The notes below the pieces were generated by a model. The model worked only from the letters and a program-made list of their open reading frames with translations, did not search any database and was not told the DNA's origin. DNA of 64,000 nt from Botryotinia globosa (Eukaryota > Ascomycota > Leotiomycetes > Helotiales > Sclerotiniaceae), in assembly GCA_014898425.1 (NCBI GenBank), contig RCSZ01000014.1:868001-932000 (forward strand), read 5' to 3'. Below are positions 49,662 through 60,970 of this stretch, piece after piece. The position numbers and the translations under genes are program-made. Positions within the stretch are counted from its first letter, which is position 1; the number at the start of each line of letters is the position of its first letter.

Positions 49662-51064
49662 ATGAGCTTTCTAGCGTTCAGCAGGAATAGTATCACTGCA
49701 CGGATTTGCCCTCGAGAGAATTGTATAAATGCATACTGACAATTCATTCCGTAGTCGATAGCAACATTCAAAGGCGATCTTTCAACGCTCACAGCGCCTC
49801 CATTTCTCCTCTCTCCACAATCAATCGTCGAATTTCCTACCTACTGGGCAGAACACCCATCTCTGTTCATCGCACCCACAAAATCAGAGTCTGCTGAAGA
49901 AAGAGCATTATTAGTATTGAAATGGTTTATCAGTACACTGAAGTGGCAGCATAGTAATCGAGATGAAAATGGAAAGAAGAAGGGGATGAAACCCCTCAAT
50001 CCATTTTTAGGAGAGTGTTTTTTGGGTTCTTGGGAAGATGATGGGGAGGATGCCGGGAAAACAGATTTGGTTGCTGAGCAAGTCAGGTAAGATTTTTTTA
50101 ATCTGGAAAGAGAAATTGGAAACCATTACTTAACAATTGACAGTCACCATCCACCCGCCACAGCATATAACATCTCGAACGAAAAACATGGTGTACAAGT
50201 AAATATTCCTGTCTCTTGTTAATTTGATTGTGTCTCACACTAACACTCTCCCTCTAGCTCCAAGGCACCATCGCTCCACAATCCTACTTTAGCTCAACGG
50301 TACACATCGAACGGAACGGCTACTCCCTTCTAACCCTCTCTCAACACAACGAAACACATTTAATTACTATGCCGCCTGTACATATAGTCGGCATCATGTC
50401 TGGTTCTCTTAATCCTGAATTGAGCGGCACTTCCTATATCCGTTCCTCATCCGGTTTCACAACTCGAATATCATATTCCTCGAAAGGCTGGATCAGTGGA
50501 ACACCTAACACATTTTCCGCAATCATATATAAAGATGGACGCGAGAATACTCCAATATATAAAGCTGAAGGACAATGGAGTGGGGAATCCAACATCAAAG
50601 ACATGAGAAGTGGAAAATGCATATCGCAACTCAATGTGAATTCGTTGAAGAGGAAATCGCTAAAAGTTAAGCCGATCGATCAGCAAAAGGAGTACGAATC
50701 GAGAAGAGCCTGGCGTCATGTTACACGAGCTATTAATGAAAATGATATTTTCCAAATTGGGAAAGAGAAAGGGAAGATAGAAAATGAACAGAGAGAATTG
50801 AGAAGGAAGGAAAAGGCCAAGGGGATAGTTTGGGAAAGGAGATTTTTTGTCAAGGTGGGAAGGGATGAAGTTGCGGAACGATTAGCGAATGGTCTAGAGG
50901 GATTGAGTTTGGAAAGTGGGGGTGGGATTTGGAAGTGGGACAAGGAGAGGTATAGGGCTATGGAGAGTAGGGATACGGAAAGGATGAGGAAAACGGATGA
51001 TACGAAGAATCCGTTGGTCACAAGATGGAAATCAGGGGCTATGGTTACGGAAGTTAGTGTTTGA
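49662..51064 (+). CDS. KES1: oxysterol-binding protein, Kes1/Osh4 type, 404 aa
   Basis: Exons 49662-49689, 49762-50086, 50144-50198 and 50258-51064 sum to 1215 nt with consistent phases. After the short first exon the protein reads FKGDLSTLTAPPFLLSPQSI and YWAEHPSLF, as in Kes1, then NPFLGECFLGSW and the family fingerprint EQVSHHPPATAY (residues about 115-126). Later comes YKAEGQWSG, and a C-terminal part with SRRAWRHVTRAI and WERRFF. There is no PH or ankyrin domain, which marks the short Osh4 class: lid plus beta-barrel carriers that exchange sterol for PI4P between ER and Golgi. The ATG exon (28 nt) is the weakest part of the model; an upstream start is possible. Yeast Kes1 is about 430 aa. 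Confidence 0.88.
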
Positions 51065-52382
51065 ATATTGGGTTGGGTAGGATTATGTGCTGTAAATAGT
51101 AACGACTACTAGATAATGAAGAAACTACATCTACAATTCAGGAATTACTAAAACAGTAAACGTTCCCAAAAATGATGTAATAAGAAAACAATAGCACAGT
51201 AGATCATTCGTCTCATCTCAAATGACATATCCTAGTAACAATTCGTAGATCTTATGATGGTTAGTTGAGAGAAATGTCACTCCGACCAAGCTTTCATAAC
51301 CCCGCTACCAAGCTTTCTAGAATCCACAATCTCAAGTATAAAATACGTATTAAGTTCCACAACACACTTACACGCAACCAGCTGATTCGAATGACGCTAG
51401 AAAGTCTCAAAATCATCAAAATCCTGGAAACCCTTGAGATTCTCTATTTTGGGTATTCAGCCTTGTTTGTGACGGGCGCTTGATTTGGTAAAAGTTACTG
51501 ATACTACCTACCTAGGTAGGTAAGGCATGGATCATGTGGACAGGGATTTGTTCCAAAGGAAAGATGCCGATGATGATGATGTCATACTCCGCATTGCATT
51601 GATGGGATGATATGATAATAATGATATGATCCCTCCCGCGAGATCTATCACGACTAGCTAGGTCCGGTACCTAGGCAACTAGGTACTAACTAGGTCGGAT
51701 GCTATATGGGGAGATGAAAGTCAATTCAGCTGCTGTAGTGTTTGTTATATTTGGGAAGGAAAGACTCGGCGGGGTATTGCATGTGGTCCAATGGAACTGT
51801 ACTAGACCAGACTTCAACTAGCGTTGATTGAGTAGAAGATGGGGCAGAATTTGGTGAATGATTCAACAATCTTAGGAGACCTCGAATCAAGATACCTAGT
51901 GGCTTGATTGAATTGAACCTTGGCTGGATTCGGGACAGATAGACTCCCCGGCCAGCTGCTATGGATTGCCTATACCCGACAGCCCTGACTGACTCTTTTC
52001 TACCGATAGAAGTCGGAAAGATTCATTGGCTATTGGTGATCTAAGCCACTTCAACCTTATCATTAACAGAACTCCTTGCTGTACCTAGTATTGTAGTATA
52101 ATGAATCTCTGCATGTTAATTTATCATGTGCAAGTACAGTACCTATCTTTGGAACGCGAGCCGATTGGCCTTCAAATTGTGTGTCCCTGTCCCTGCTTCA
52201 TAGGGCTAGGCTTATTAGTGGTCAAAGCTTTCGTTCCTGATTAGACTTCTTAGTGTATTAGTGTTTATCAGGTGACTTAAAAGCAGAGCTTGAGCACAGA
52301 CCAACACTCAGTACAACATAAAACTCTCAAGTTTCTCGACCACAAACCAAGGCATGTATCAATCCACAACTATCTTTCAATC
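51065..52382. other. intergenic with clustered CCTAGGTA motifs
   Basis: No gene. It holds an 18-bp perfect palindrome at 51505-51522 and several more CTAGGTA/TACCTAG words at 51661-51695, 51892 and 52084, a density higher than elsewhere in the window. Confidence 0.5.
51505..51522. repeat. 18-bp perfect palindrome TACCTACCTAGGTAGGTA
   Basis: The sequence equals its own reverse complement. Its core CCTAGGTA recurs in other intergenic stretches of the window (near 22739, 27614, 51670, 55527, 58705 and 63780). Function unknown. Confidence 0.9.
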
Positions 52383-53030
52383 ATGACTTCTCCTAACAAT
52401 ATGCAGTCATTAGCCTTGACAAACTCTGAAAAGGAGCCTTCCAGAAATAGCACCTCAAATACCGACGACGCAGACGACGAGATGCCTGCAATTACCAATG
52501 CCATGTATATTGCCGAACTCAAGCAGCGACATGCCCAGCAAATTGACGATCTCGACGAGCGAAATGACCAGCGCATTATCGATCTCAATCAACAACATGC
52601 CCAGCAAATTAATGATCTCGACGAGCGAAATGACCAGCGCATTATCGATCTCAATCAGCAAAATATCAATCTCAAGGAGCGAAATGACCAGCGCATTGTC
52701 AATCTCAAGGAGCAAAATGACCAGCACATTATCGATCTCAAGGAGCAAAATGACCAGCACATTATCGATCTCAAGGAGCTCAAGGAGCGAAATGACCAGC
52801 ACATTATCGATCTCAAGAAGCGAGATGACCAGCACATTATCGATCTCAAGGAGCGAAACGACCAGCACATTATCGATCTCAAAGAGCATATTGCCAATCT
52901 TCAGAAACACCATTACAACCATATGTATTTTACAATGGTTTCGGTCTTCGTTGCGATTTTGCTTACTACTTACATTCTAATATACCCTGTTTTTCGACTT
53001 GCCAATAATACTTCATCTCAATTCGATTAG
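52383..53030 (+). CDS. tail-anchored coiled-coil protein made of 11-residue repeats, 215 aa
   Basis: The start is the first in-frame ATG. Residues 1-48 are polar and acidic (DDADDEM). Residues 49-168 hold ten eleven-residue units of the type RNDQHIIDLKE or RHAQQIDDLDE, with two short insertions (QNINLKE and LKE). Residues 182-204 form one hydrophobic span (YFTMVSVFVAILLTTYILIYPVF), followed by an 11-residue tail containing NNTS, a possible glycosylation site. The layout is a cytosolic right-handed or straight hendecad coiled coil anchored by its C-terminus in a membrane such as the ER or mitochondria. No homologue is recognised, so the function is unknown. Near-identical 33-nt DNA units imply recent expansion. 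Confidence 0.8.
   Translation: MTSPNNMQSLALTNSEKEPSRNSTSNTDDADDEMPAITNAMYIAELKQRHAQQIDDLDERNDQRIIDLNQQHAQQINDLDERNDQRIIDLNQQNINLKERNDQRIVNLKEQNDQHIIDLKEQNDQHIIDLKELKERNDQHIIDLKKRDDQHIIDLKERNDQHIIDLKEHIANLQKHHYNHMYFTMVSVFVAILLTTYILIYPVFRLANNTSSQFD
52527..52886 (+). repeat. 33-bp tandem coding repeats (about 10 units)
   Basis: DNA units of 33 nt, each encoding eleven residues, with a 21-nt and a 9-nt irregular insert. The last five units are nearly identical at the nucleotide level, the first four are paired as a 66-nt higher-order unit (HAQQI type then NDQRI type), so two rounds of duplication are visible. Confidence 0.92.
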
Positions 53031-53650
53031 CAGTTCGTTATTTGTATAGGTATGCGACTTGCATACAATTATTACAATGATACGGCATTACGGCGTTTAC
53101 GATACCAAACGAAGGTTCAGGATATAAACGTATGAATAGCAATGGATTTATGGTGGACGGAGAGTTTGCTCTTCGAAATACCCAGATATGGAGTTATGGC
53201 TGGCACAAGGAGCATTTCTACCTTTTTCAACACGTATGATCTGGAGTTAGGAGTGGTTGGTGAGGTTTTCTTTGATACCCATAGGTCAATACAGATGCCG
53301 GGGGTCTTTGGAGGTTTCAAAGACATATGAAGGCCATTGACTGTAAGATTGCCCATAGCTTACCAAATTCACATATTCAAATATTCATATATTCACATAT
53401 ACACATATATACATACATACTACTATACTAGCCACAGTGCGATGATGAGCATGTGATATTACCTAAGCACTGGGTGGGTGTGAATTTATTAGAAGCCCCA
53501 TGTTGTACTAATAAGTCTCTAATAATTGCATCATATCAACTTGAATTTTTAAGGAATTTCTTGTCACTTTTCCGGTGGATGATTTGTCAACAAGCACGAT
53601 CCAAGTTTTGTTTAGGAAAGTTGCCGAGGTCCTTATCCAGTGTTTGGGGC
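53031..53650. other. intergenic, no gene seen
   Basis: Between the coiled-coil gene and the CsbD-like gene promoter. Contains an ATTCACATAT/ACACATATATACATA repeat at about 53370-53420. Short frames on both strands at 53117-53356 are mutual shadows. Confidence 0.45.
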
Positions 53651-53662
53651 CATGACGTCATG
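53651..53662. promoter_or_regulatory. CRE-type palindrome CATGACGTCATG
   Basis: A perfect 12-bp palindrome around TGACGTCA, the consensus site of CREB/ATF-type bZIP factors (Atf1 class in fungi). It lies about 170 bp upstream of the ATG of the CsbD-like stress gene. Binding is inferred, not shown. Confidence 0.6.
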
Positions 53663-53830
53663 TCATAACTTTGCATCACAAGTTTCAATTTGGATAAATA
53701 AGCTCAAAGAACCTCCCTTAACTCCCCATCATCATCAACAAGCAATCCAACAAACTCGCAACTTTACAACTTCCCCATAACCTCACAAATATAAATCAAT
53801 CAACAAACAAACTACAACATCATCGCAAAA

Positions 53831-54450
53831 ATGTCTGACAAGAACACCTCAACTCTTCAATCATACATCGATTCTGCCTCTGGCGCAGCTCAATCAGCCC
53901 TTGGTGCTATTACTGGTAACCCTGCCGATAAGGTATATTCTCCCTCTCATCTATCTCTTTTCCTTTCCATATCTCCCACTCCCAAACAAACACAACAAAC
54001 ACCCATACTAACCCCACCACCCAGCACGCCGCTGCCCAAAAACACGACGAAGCAGCCCTCAAACACGATGCCTCGCACGCCGGTCTCTCCGCCGGCGGCA
54101 TCAGCGCTTCGTCTTCCGGCGCCGTAACAAAAAACGATCCTGCGCGCCAAGAAGGATCCTGGAACCAGACCATCGGATCCGGCAAGGAGTTTGTCGGGGG
54201 AATCCTCGGGAGCGAGGAGATGAAGAAAGATGGTCGCGAACAGAATGCTGCGGGCAGAGGCCAGGAAGCCCAAGGACAATTGAATGATTTGGGCAGTGGG
54301 GTGAAGAATAGAGTGCAGGGCACTGTGGGGGGTGCGGTCGCAGGAGTCATGGGAGATAGGGAGAAGGAGGAGGCGAGGAGGGAACAGCATGATGTGGGGA
54401 AGACGCAGCAGAGGGGGGTGGAGAGTGAGTTGGAGAGGCAGAACAAGTAG
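53831..54450 (+). CDS. CsbD-like / Hmp1-like hydrophilic stress protein, 175 aa
   Basis: Exons 53831-53932 and 54025-54450 join at phase 0 to 528 nt. The protein opens MSDKNTSTLQSYIDSASGAAQ and is very hydrophilic, rich in Gly, Ala, Gln, Glu and Lys. It contains SSSGAVTKNDPARQEGSWNQ, EEMKKDGREQNAAGRGQEAQ and GSGVKNRVQGTVGGAVAGVMG. This pattern is that of CsbD-like proteins and of the fungal mismatched-base-pair and cruciform-DNA recognition protein Hmp1. Members are strongly expressed in stress and stationary phase; the DNA-structure binding was described for the Ustilago protein. There is no signal or membrane segment. The upstream CRE palindrome fits stress control. Confidence 0.87.
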
Positions 54451-57400
54451 ATTTGTGGGGATGGAGAGCTAGATGGGAGGTTAGATTGATACCCTGTGAG
54501 ATGGACGATGCATGCATGGCTTAGAATTCGGTACTAGGTTTTTGGGGGGGGGATTACACGGCCGTAGACGGATCGATGTGTTATGAAGGAACGAATACAT
54601 GAATGAAATTGCATGGGTTTTGAATTGTCTGAATAGTAAATCATCAAAAGAGTGGCTCTTTTCTTGTGTGAGTGAAATGGTGTGTATGATTTTTCTTCGT
54701 ATGCCAGTCATATCTAACAAACATATCCATCCGTTTGGCAGCTAGTCAGCCCTATTAGCAAATGAACGAAAACAAACATGTACACGATGATTTATATATA
54801 TATATATAAGCACTCACTATCCATTCATCTCAACCCCCAATCCCCATCACGCAACAACCGCACAATATTATTCTCCACATTCCTCCCACTGCGAACTCCC
54901 ACCCATGATGGTAAAAACTCAAAACTGTTCTCGTACGCTGTTCAAGCATCCAATGAAGCACGTGTATACATACATCCCTCTGTTTCTTTCTCTCGTAACA
55001 ATACACATCAATGCAAAATACATCTTCTTCTATCACTCAGATAGATAAATAAATGAGTCAGTCATGAGAATTGCTTGTACATACATACATCTAAGCGTCT
55101 AAATATGTAGTAGACCCTAGATTTCGTGTTCATATTGTCTGCCATCTCTTTGCTCATTGAGAAGATTAAATAAATACAAGCGCCCAGCACAGAATTTAAG
55201 TTGAAATACAATGGCAACTTCATTTTAACTACATTGCATTTAGACGATGGAACGGATGAGGTAAGTTATGGATAAATGTGCATTTTATTTTTACGCAGAT
55301 AGTAAAAGATGTTGATTCACACAGGGGAGAATGATAGTAAGCCGGCGAGCCAATGTAACTCTCACACTTGCTCGATAATCTCTCGTCGCAATTGCTGTCG
55401 CTCTCTCAATCCTCTGTATAATCTTGCTTGTATTTATGAGATTTCAGTAGCACAAGTCCTCGCCATCCCAGAGGAATCCATCTCGTATATTACAAAATAC
55501 ATGATATTGACTCACCCATCCTCCTTACCTAGGTACCATACATACAATTAAATAGCATTTGTCGCATACACATTATCAAGATATACCAATCACACTACAA
55601 ACTACAAGTCAATATTGAACGGGACGAAAACCCAGAATGCTGAAATCTCAAGAAGTGAGCAAGTATAACACGCAAAAATACAAAAAAATACGCAAATACA
55701 CACACAACCTACCTTGTTCCGCAATGCAAGATACCTGTCTATCAGACCACGAATTTATTTTCAATAGATATCCAACATAGAAGAATGCAAAAAGTTCACC
55801 ACTCATGACTACATGAGTGGCTACATCTTATAACCAAGGCTGACTACCTGGTTGCTAATACGGTGGATTCAACTAGAGGATCCATGGTTGGCCGCGGTGG
55901 GGTACCAGCCCCGAAGATATCCACCCTTAGCTAATTATATATATTTATGGGTCGCCTTGGTGTTGATTTCGCCTTCTTTTTTTGTCGGAAGCCGAGTCGA
56001 GTCGCATACCGTTAAGGCATGGAGGCGTTTTGGGTACCTTCGTAATGGCGGAAGTCATTGCGTTGTCACAGTATATTTGCGAGAGCGAAGTAGTGAATGT
56101 ATTGCTGCAGTGGTATGTCATTGACAAATGAGCTAGCGAGCCAGTGAGCCGATGAGTTCGGATGAGAAAAGGATTGTAATGAATTAGATATTGGAGATAT
56201 AATCGATCCACTTGCACCCATGTAGTCTCCGGTGAATAGGTTGATGTGCTTGATAGCTTTCCTTAGTGGGTGTTTGTAGTATCTGCTGGTAAGACTCTTT
56301 GAAGCTTTATAGAACAGCTGTGGAGGAGATTGATGTGATGACTTCATCATGCGAAACTCCTAACCGCGCATGGCAATCCGAGTTTTGTTTCTATATCTTC
56401 GCATGTCGATTCCAATTTACTAGTGACTATTGTATATAACAGACTTGAGTTCACTAGGTCGTTGTGGTGAATGATAGTCTAGACTGAATGTGGAAATTAT
56501 CAGTCGCATAATTTGAAACAGGCAACTTCAGGAGGGAGCGCGTCTCGCCACAACTTGGTATCAATATACATTCAAGTCAATGATGAGGCTTGTTCTGATA
56601 CTAGATATGATGCCATTTGTGTTGCGCCTTTCGCTTACTAGCCGAGCCGGATATCACGGAGATTTATCATCCTTAACGGCGTTTACTCAGACTTGGAAAG
56701 TTTCCTTTTGTGTGGCTGAGAGTGGTGAGGATACACAAATCATTGCGGATCTGAGCTTCAAGCTTCACTGCTCCTTATAAGGCTTACTTCGCGTTGCTAA
56801 TGCGGAGGTCCGTGTATAAGGGTAAGATCAAGCTGCGCTTTTGAGGTTAGTTGTGTCTCCGAAATGCGGGAGAGGCTTATGCCGGAAACGTGGCATTTGA
56901 GCAGTGACTGCGACGAGCTTCATCTAAAAGCTCGGGTAAATACTTACCCGGTCGGGATTGATACGACATTCCCCTTGGTCATACTATCCAGCCTCGACGC
57001 TGATTGATGATTGGTCTACTTTCAGGTGAAAGCATATGGTAACGATTTGATACAGTAGTGTCGATTACCAGATCGTGTACCTGAGGCTGGGCAGTGTCTG
57101 TCACAGCGTCATCCATGAGGCCCAGGTATATAGACTCAGAATTTGGTGACTCCCGGAACATTCGAAACAGTCCATACCAAAACTTAGTAAATGATGTGTT
57201 CTTCAACTTAAGAGTAACACTGCCTTGGAGAGTAAGATCCCCAGTCAATGGGAGCTGAATGTCCGGCTCTTTAAACTCTGTATACCCCATGGTTGAGCGA
57301 AGAGGGGGCACGTTTCACAACTCAGAGTGGAATGTATATGTTGCAAAGTTGCAGAGCAACGCCACTGTGCCTTCTCCCTAAGAAGGGGACAAGGTTCGGC

Positions 57401-58956
57401 TAGAACATTACTGGCAGTGATCATTAGATGATGAGTGCAATGAGTATTATCCAACCCAAGAGCTTTTAAACACAAAATAGCCATGCAGTTGATACCAGCT
57501 AGGCATCTCCTGTGGGATTCACGATTGATTGACTTGATACTACAGAGACCTCACTCGGTGTTTCCAAATACGGAAATGATTTTCTGTCTGCGTGCAGGCA
57601 CAATTGTCCTGTGTGTATCATATTTTCGGATTGCAAATTCCATGCGATTTGGTATGATTTGCGAAATGGCCTGGTCAACCTTCTGGAGACTTAGGTATGG
57701 TGTAGGTCCAAAATTCCGAGCCTCAAACATTGCTCGGATGACACCTCGGCAACACGGCACATGATACCTGCAGATCGGTCGCTTCCAGTCCACATCTCGG
57801 GACGAGTTCGTTTATGTGTGAAGAAACTCATCTTCGATCCCATCTCCATTCAAAAGTAACCAACCATTGGCGAGAGGGATTAAGAGACGCAAATTATTCC
57901 TAATCTGACATCGCCACATTTCGGGATTTAAAATCTGGCTGCCATGCTGATTCGGAGCCGGCGGAAGGGCGCTTTGCAGGATGACTTGGTTGGTATGTAG
58001 GGGGTGATAGGAAGAGTAGAAGAAACTGGGTATATGGTATAAGTGAAAGTGTGTGTTACAGCGAATGACATATCACACTGTATTGATAGGTAGTAATACC
58101 AATGACCAAGAAACGTCTGCCTTATCTTAGGAAAATTTCAGGTAGTACTCGTGCAATCTACCTCCCTTCATGAAATAATCAGGTCTCATCTCTTGGCTTG
58201 ATATATGTAGGCAATGGGCATGTTTTGAATTTCGAATCTTGAACCACATGGCCGGGAAGTGATGGCATTGCATGCAATGACCCGTATCTGTGCAATCAAT
58301 TAAATGCATGGACAATTGTATAAGGTCGTGTAAGGTCCGATGAACTGATTTCTCAACGCCCAAGAGAATCTAAGTGAATCTAGATGCTAGAACTGATGAT
58401 TCAAAACCTCGTGTTTTGATAATGGGTCGCATCAGTAGAATGATTTCTTACGCCGATGAGGGTTCCAGGTGATACAAAGGTTTAGGATATAATGGCCTTG
58501 AAGATAATGTGCGACAATGTGACAATGTGAAAATGTGAAAATGTGATAAGGGTGGAAGATTGGATTGAAAAAAACTTGCTTTTTCTTTGACAACACATGT
58601 ACACGAGATATCGATAAGATTGATTTCTGATTTGCCAAGACCAGTCATGTCGAATCACATGAGATGAGATGATGGGAAAAAAACAATTTTCACTCCAAGA
58701 AGTACCTACCTAGTACAGTTTAGTAAGCATATCAAAAATGACGTCGATCCTTGTTTTTTCCTGTAATATTTCGTCATAGTTGGACATCAATACGGTAACA
58801 CTGCCTAAAATAGGAAAAAAAGGTTCATAAATTTTCGTTTACAAGCACAACATGTTGTCTCGATTTTATGCTTTATGGTAGCAAAGTATATAATACATGT
58901 CTACCTAGCAGTTGAATCAAAAATAGCTGATTAATCATCTTGGTTACTCCTTTTTG
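54451..58956. other. long gene-poor stretch
   Basis: No gene could be supported over 4.5 kb. Simple repeats include (TA)n near 54790-54808 and ATGTGACA/ATGTGAAA units near 58508-58547. A 103-codon ATG frame on the minus strand (ending 56979) reads protein-like but matches no family. Weak open frames at 57245-57793 minus do not splice onto it convincingly. Confidence 0.45.
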
Positions 58957-59268
58957 TTAGGTAGGTAGGTAGTAGGTAGGTAGTAGGTAGGTAGTAGGTA
59001 GGTAGTAGGTAGGTAGTAGATAGGTAGTAGGTAAATAGTAGATAGATAGTAGATAGGTAGTAGGTAGGTAGTAGATAGATAATAAATAAGTAGTAGATAG
59101 ATAGTAGATAGATAGTAGATAGGTAGTAGATAGATAATAGGTAAGTAATAAATAGATAATAGATAGATAGTAAATAGATAGTAGATAGATAGTAGGTAAA
59201 TAGTAGGTAGATAATAGGTAGGTAGTAGATAGGTAGTAGATAGGTAGTAGATAGGTAGGTAAATAAGT
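58957..59268. repeat. TAGGTAG/TAGATAG tandem repeat array, about 310 bp
   Basis: Continuous array of TAGGTAGG, TAGATAGG and TAAATAG variants arranged as 11-12 nt higher units. The left end is purest (GTAGTAGGTAG units) and the middle has more TAGATAG. The Tyr/Leu/Thr/Pro-rich frames on the minus strand are products of the repeat, not genes. Confidence 0.93.
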
Positions 59269-60970
59269 AGCATTCTTCGAGTAGAGCACAGAGGTACATA
59301 GCTAGCTATTCATCATTCACATACTCAATCATTGAGTCTCTCATAATCACAACAAGAAATTGGCCCGTCATGGAATCTACCGAGAACCGAGTGGATGTTG
59401 CCAAAAGACTTCTCGACATTTAGCTGAAACATTCCTAAGGATGAACCTTCAAGGCTCTTGATAAGGTTCTTCTATCGAACTTAGTATGCTCGTGTCACAA
59501 TGAATTCAGATTGGTTCCGAGTCTAAAAGTAGCACTTGAAACGACTGGTCACCGTCCTGCCAAAACTTCACTCCAGTTTGTTCTCATGATAGATAGGCAT
59601 ACAGAGAGTCAACATGCTGTGGCCAACAAGAGAGGGAAAAGGCTGAGGAGAGAAGGACCCTACATGCTACATGCTACATGCTACATCCTAACGTCCGCTT
59701 CTAGGAATGAAAGATCCCCGGAACATCTTGTTCAACTTCCCTGCTTTCATGATATTGACCTCTTCGGGGTATGGGCGTCCTTTTCTTGTACCCCTCTCCG
59801 TGACTCCTTTGGGGAAGGAACAACGAAGGAAAGGGAAAGAGGAGAGAAGGGAAAGGGAAAGGGAGAGGGAGAGAAAAGAGAGAATACAGTAAATGAATAG
59901 GAGGGAAAATGCCAAAGAATAGTCCACCAAATTGAAAGATTTTGATGAATCATCCACAGATATTAACTAATCTTCAATGTCCTAATGGAATCCTCAGTGC
60001 TCCAGAATCACAGTCAAAGTCAAAGTCTGAACACACCGAAGCTAGGTAAATAGATGGGTAGATGATTACTTCCAGTCTGCCTGCCTGTCACAGGTAGTAA
60101 CTGGTTCATCCTTTTTCTCCCTTGTTTGACTGGTTGACTGGTTGGCTGGGTGGACTGGTCAGGTCAGGTCAGGTCAGGTCTGGTCTGGTCTAATCACATA
60201 TTCCCTACCGGTGTCCGGACATCAAACATATTTGTGCACCAACATAGACAGATAGATAGATGGTGATTCGGAGTTTGAAAGATGCAAATATATATATATC
60301 TGAGTACTCAATCGGTCTGATTTGGTACATTCCAAGATTTGTACCCATACCCAACCCATACCCAACCAATATCAAGGATTCCAAGCCTTTACAACAATAA
60401 ATCCAACATTGGGCTTTGTTGTGGGCATTAGATTTTCCGAGGGAGTGGGAAAAATCAACATATTCACCTCACCAACTAACCTATAACATTCACCCATCCA
60501 CTCACATTCGAGAAAGACCTCTTCTGTACATACAAAGTGCCATTCTTAACCATCCACATTCATGCATGTCTTTGAAGTGAAAAAGAATTGCCAATGACCA
60601 ATTAAAGCGACCCATCTACTATCTACTACCTCCACTACACCTACACCTACTCCTACTCCTACACCTACATACAGACCTTGAATTCTCCCATATCCCCACT
60701 TCTAGCAAGACAAGATTTTATTAGACGAAGGAAAGATATTCTTTCTATTCTTTCTATTCTACGAGTACACCAGTACCAGTCCCTACCCCGTCCGTCTTCT
60801 ATTTCATTCAACCCTGCCTTGACCTTCCACCCCACCATCGCGATCTGAAGCAAGTAATAATAAACCCACTCACTCACTGAACAACTTTACAACAAAAAAA
60901 TTGCTACACACCATTTCATGATCTGTTGAGCGACAACTTTTGTCGTTCGCACATTAAATTAATCCTCACA
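59269..60970. promoter_or_regulatory. long upstream region of the YPD1 gene with simple repeats
   Basis: Contains ATGCTACATGCTACAT copies at about 59666-59690, a purine tract (GGAAAGGGA type) at about 59818-59886, seven GGTC units with A/T spacers at 60157-60190, and CTCCTAC/ACACCTAC pyrimidine repeats near 60630-60670. No coding exon recognised. Confidence 0.5.

Noticed and set aside
52455..52980. Long open frames on both strands across the coiled-coil gene (for example a 155-codon minus frame rich in Val/Ile/Leu).
   Set aside because: A repeat whose unit is a multiple of 3 keeps all frames open; these are shadows of the 33-nt units.
56979..57290. 103-codon minus-strand ATG frame with balanced composition.
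   Set aside because: It reads protein-like, but no domain, no partner exon and no promoter evidence could be found; left uncalled.
58931..59299. Three overlapping Tyr/Leu/Thr/Pro-rich minus-strand frames of about 110-120 codons.
   Set aside because: They are translations of the TAGGTAG array, with no unique sequence outside it.
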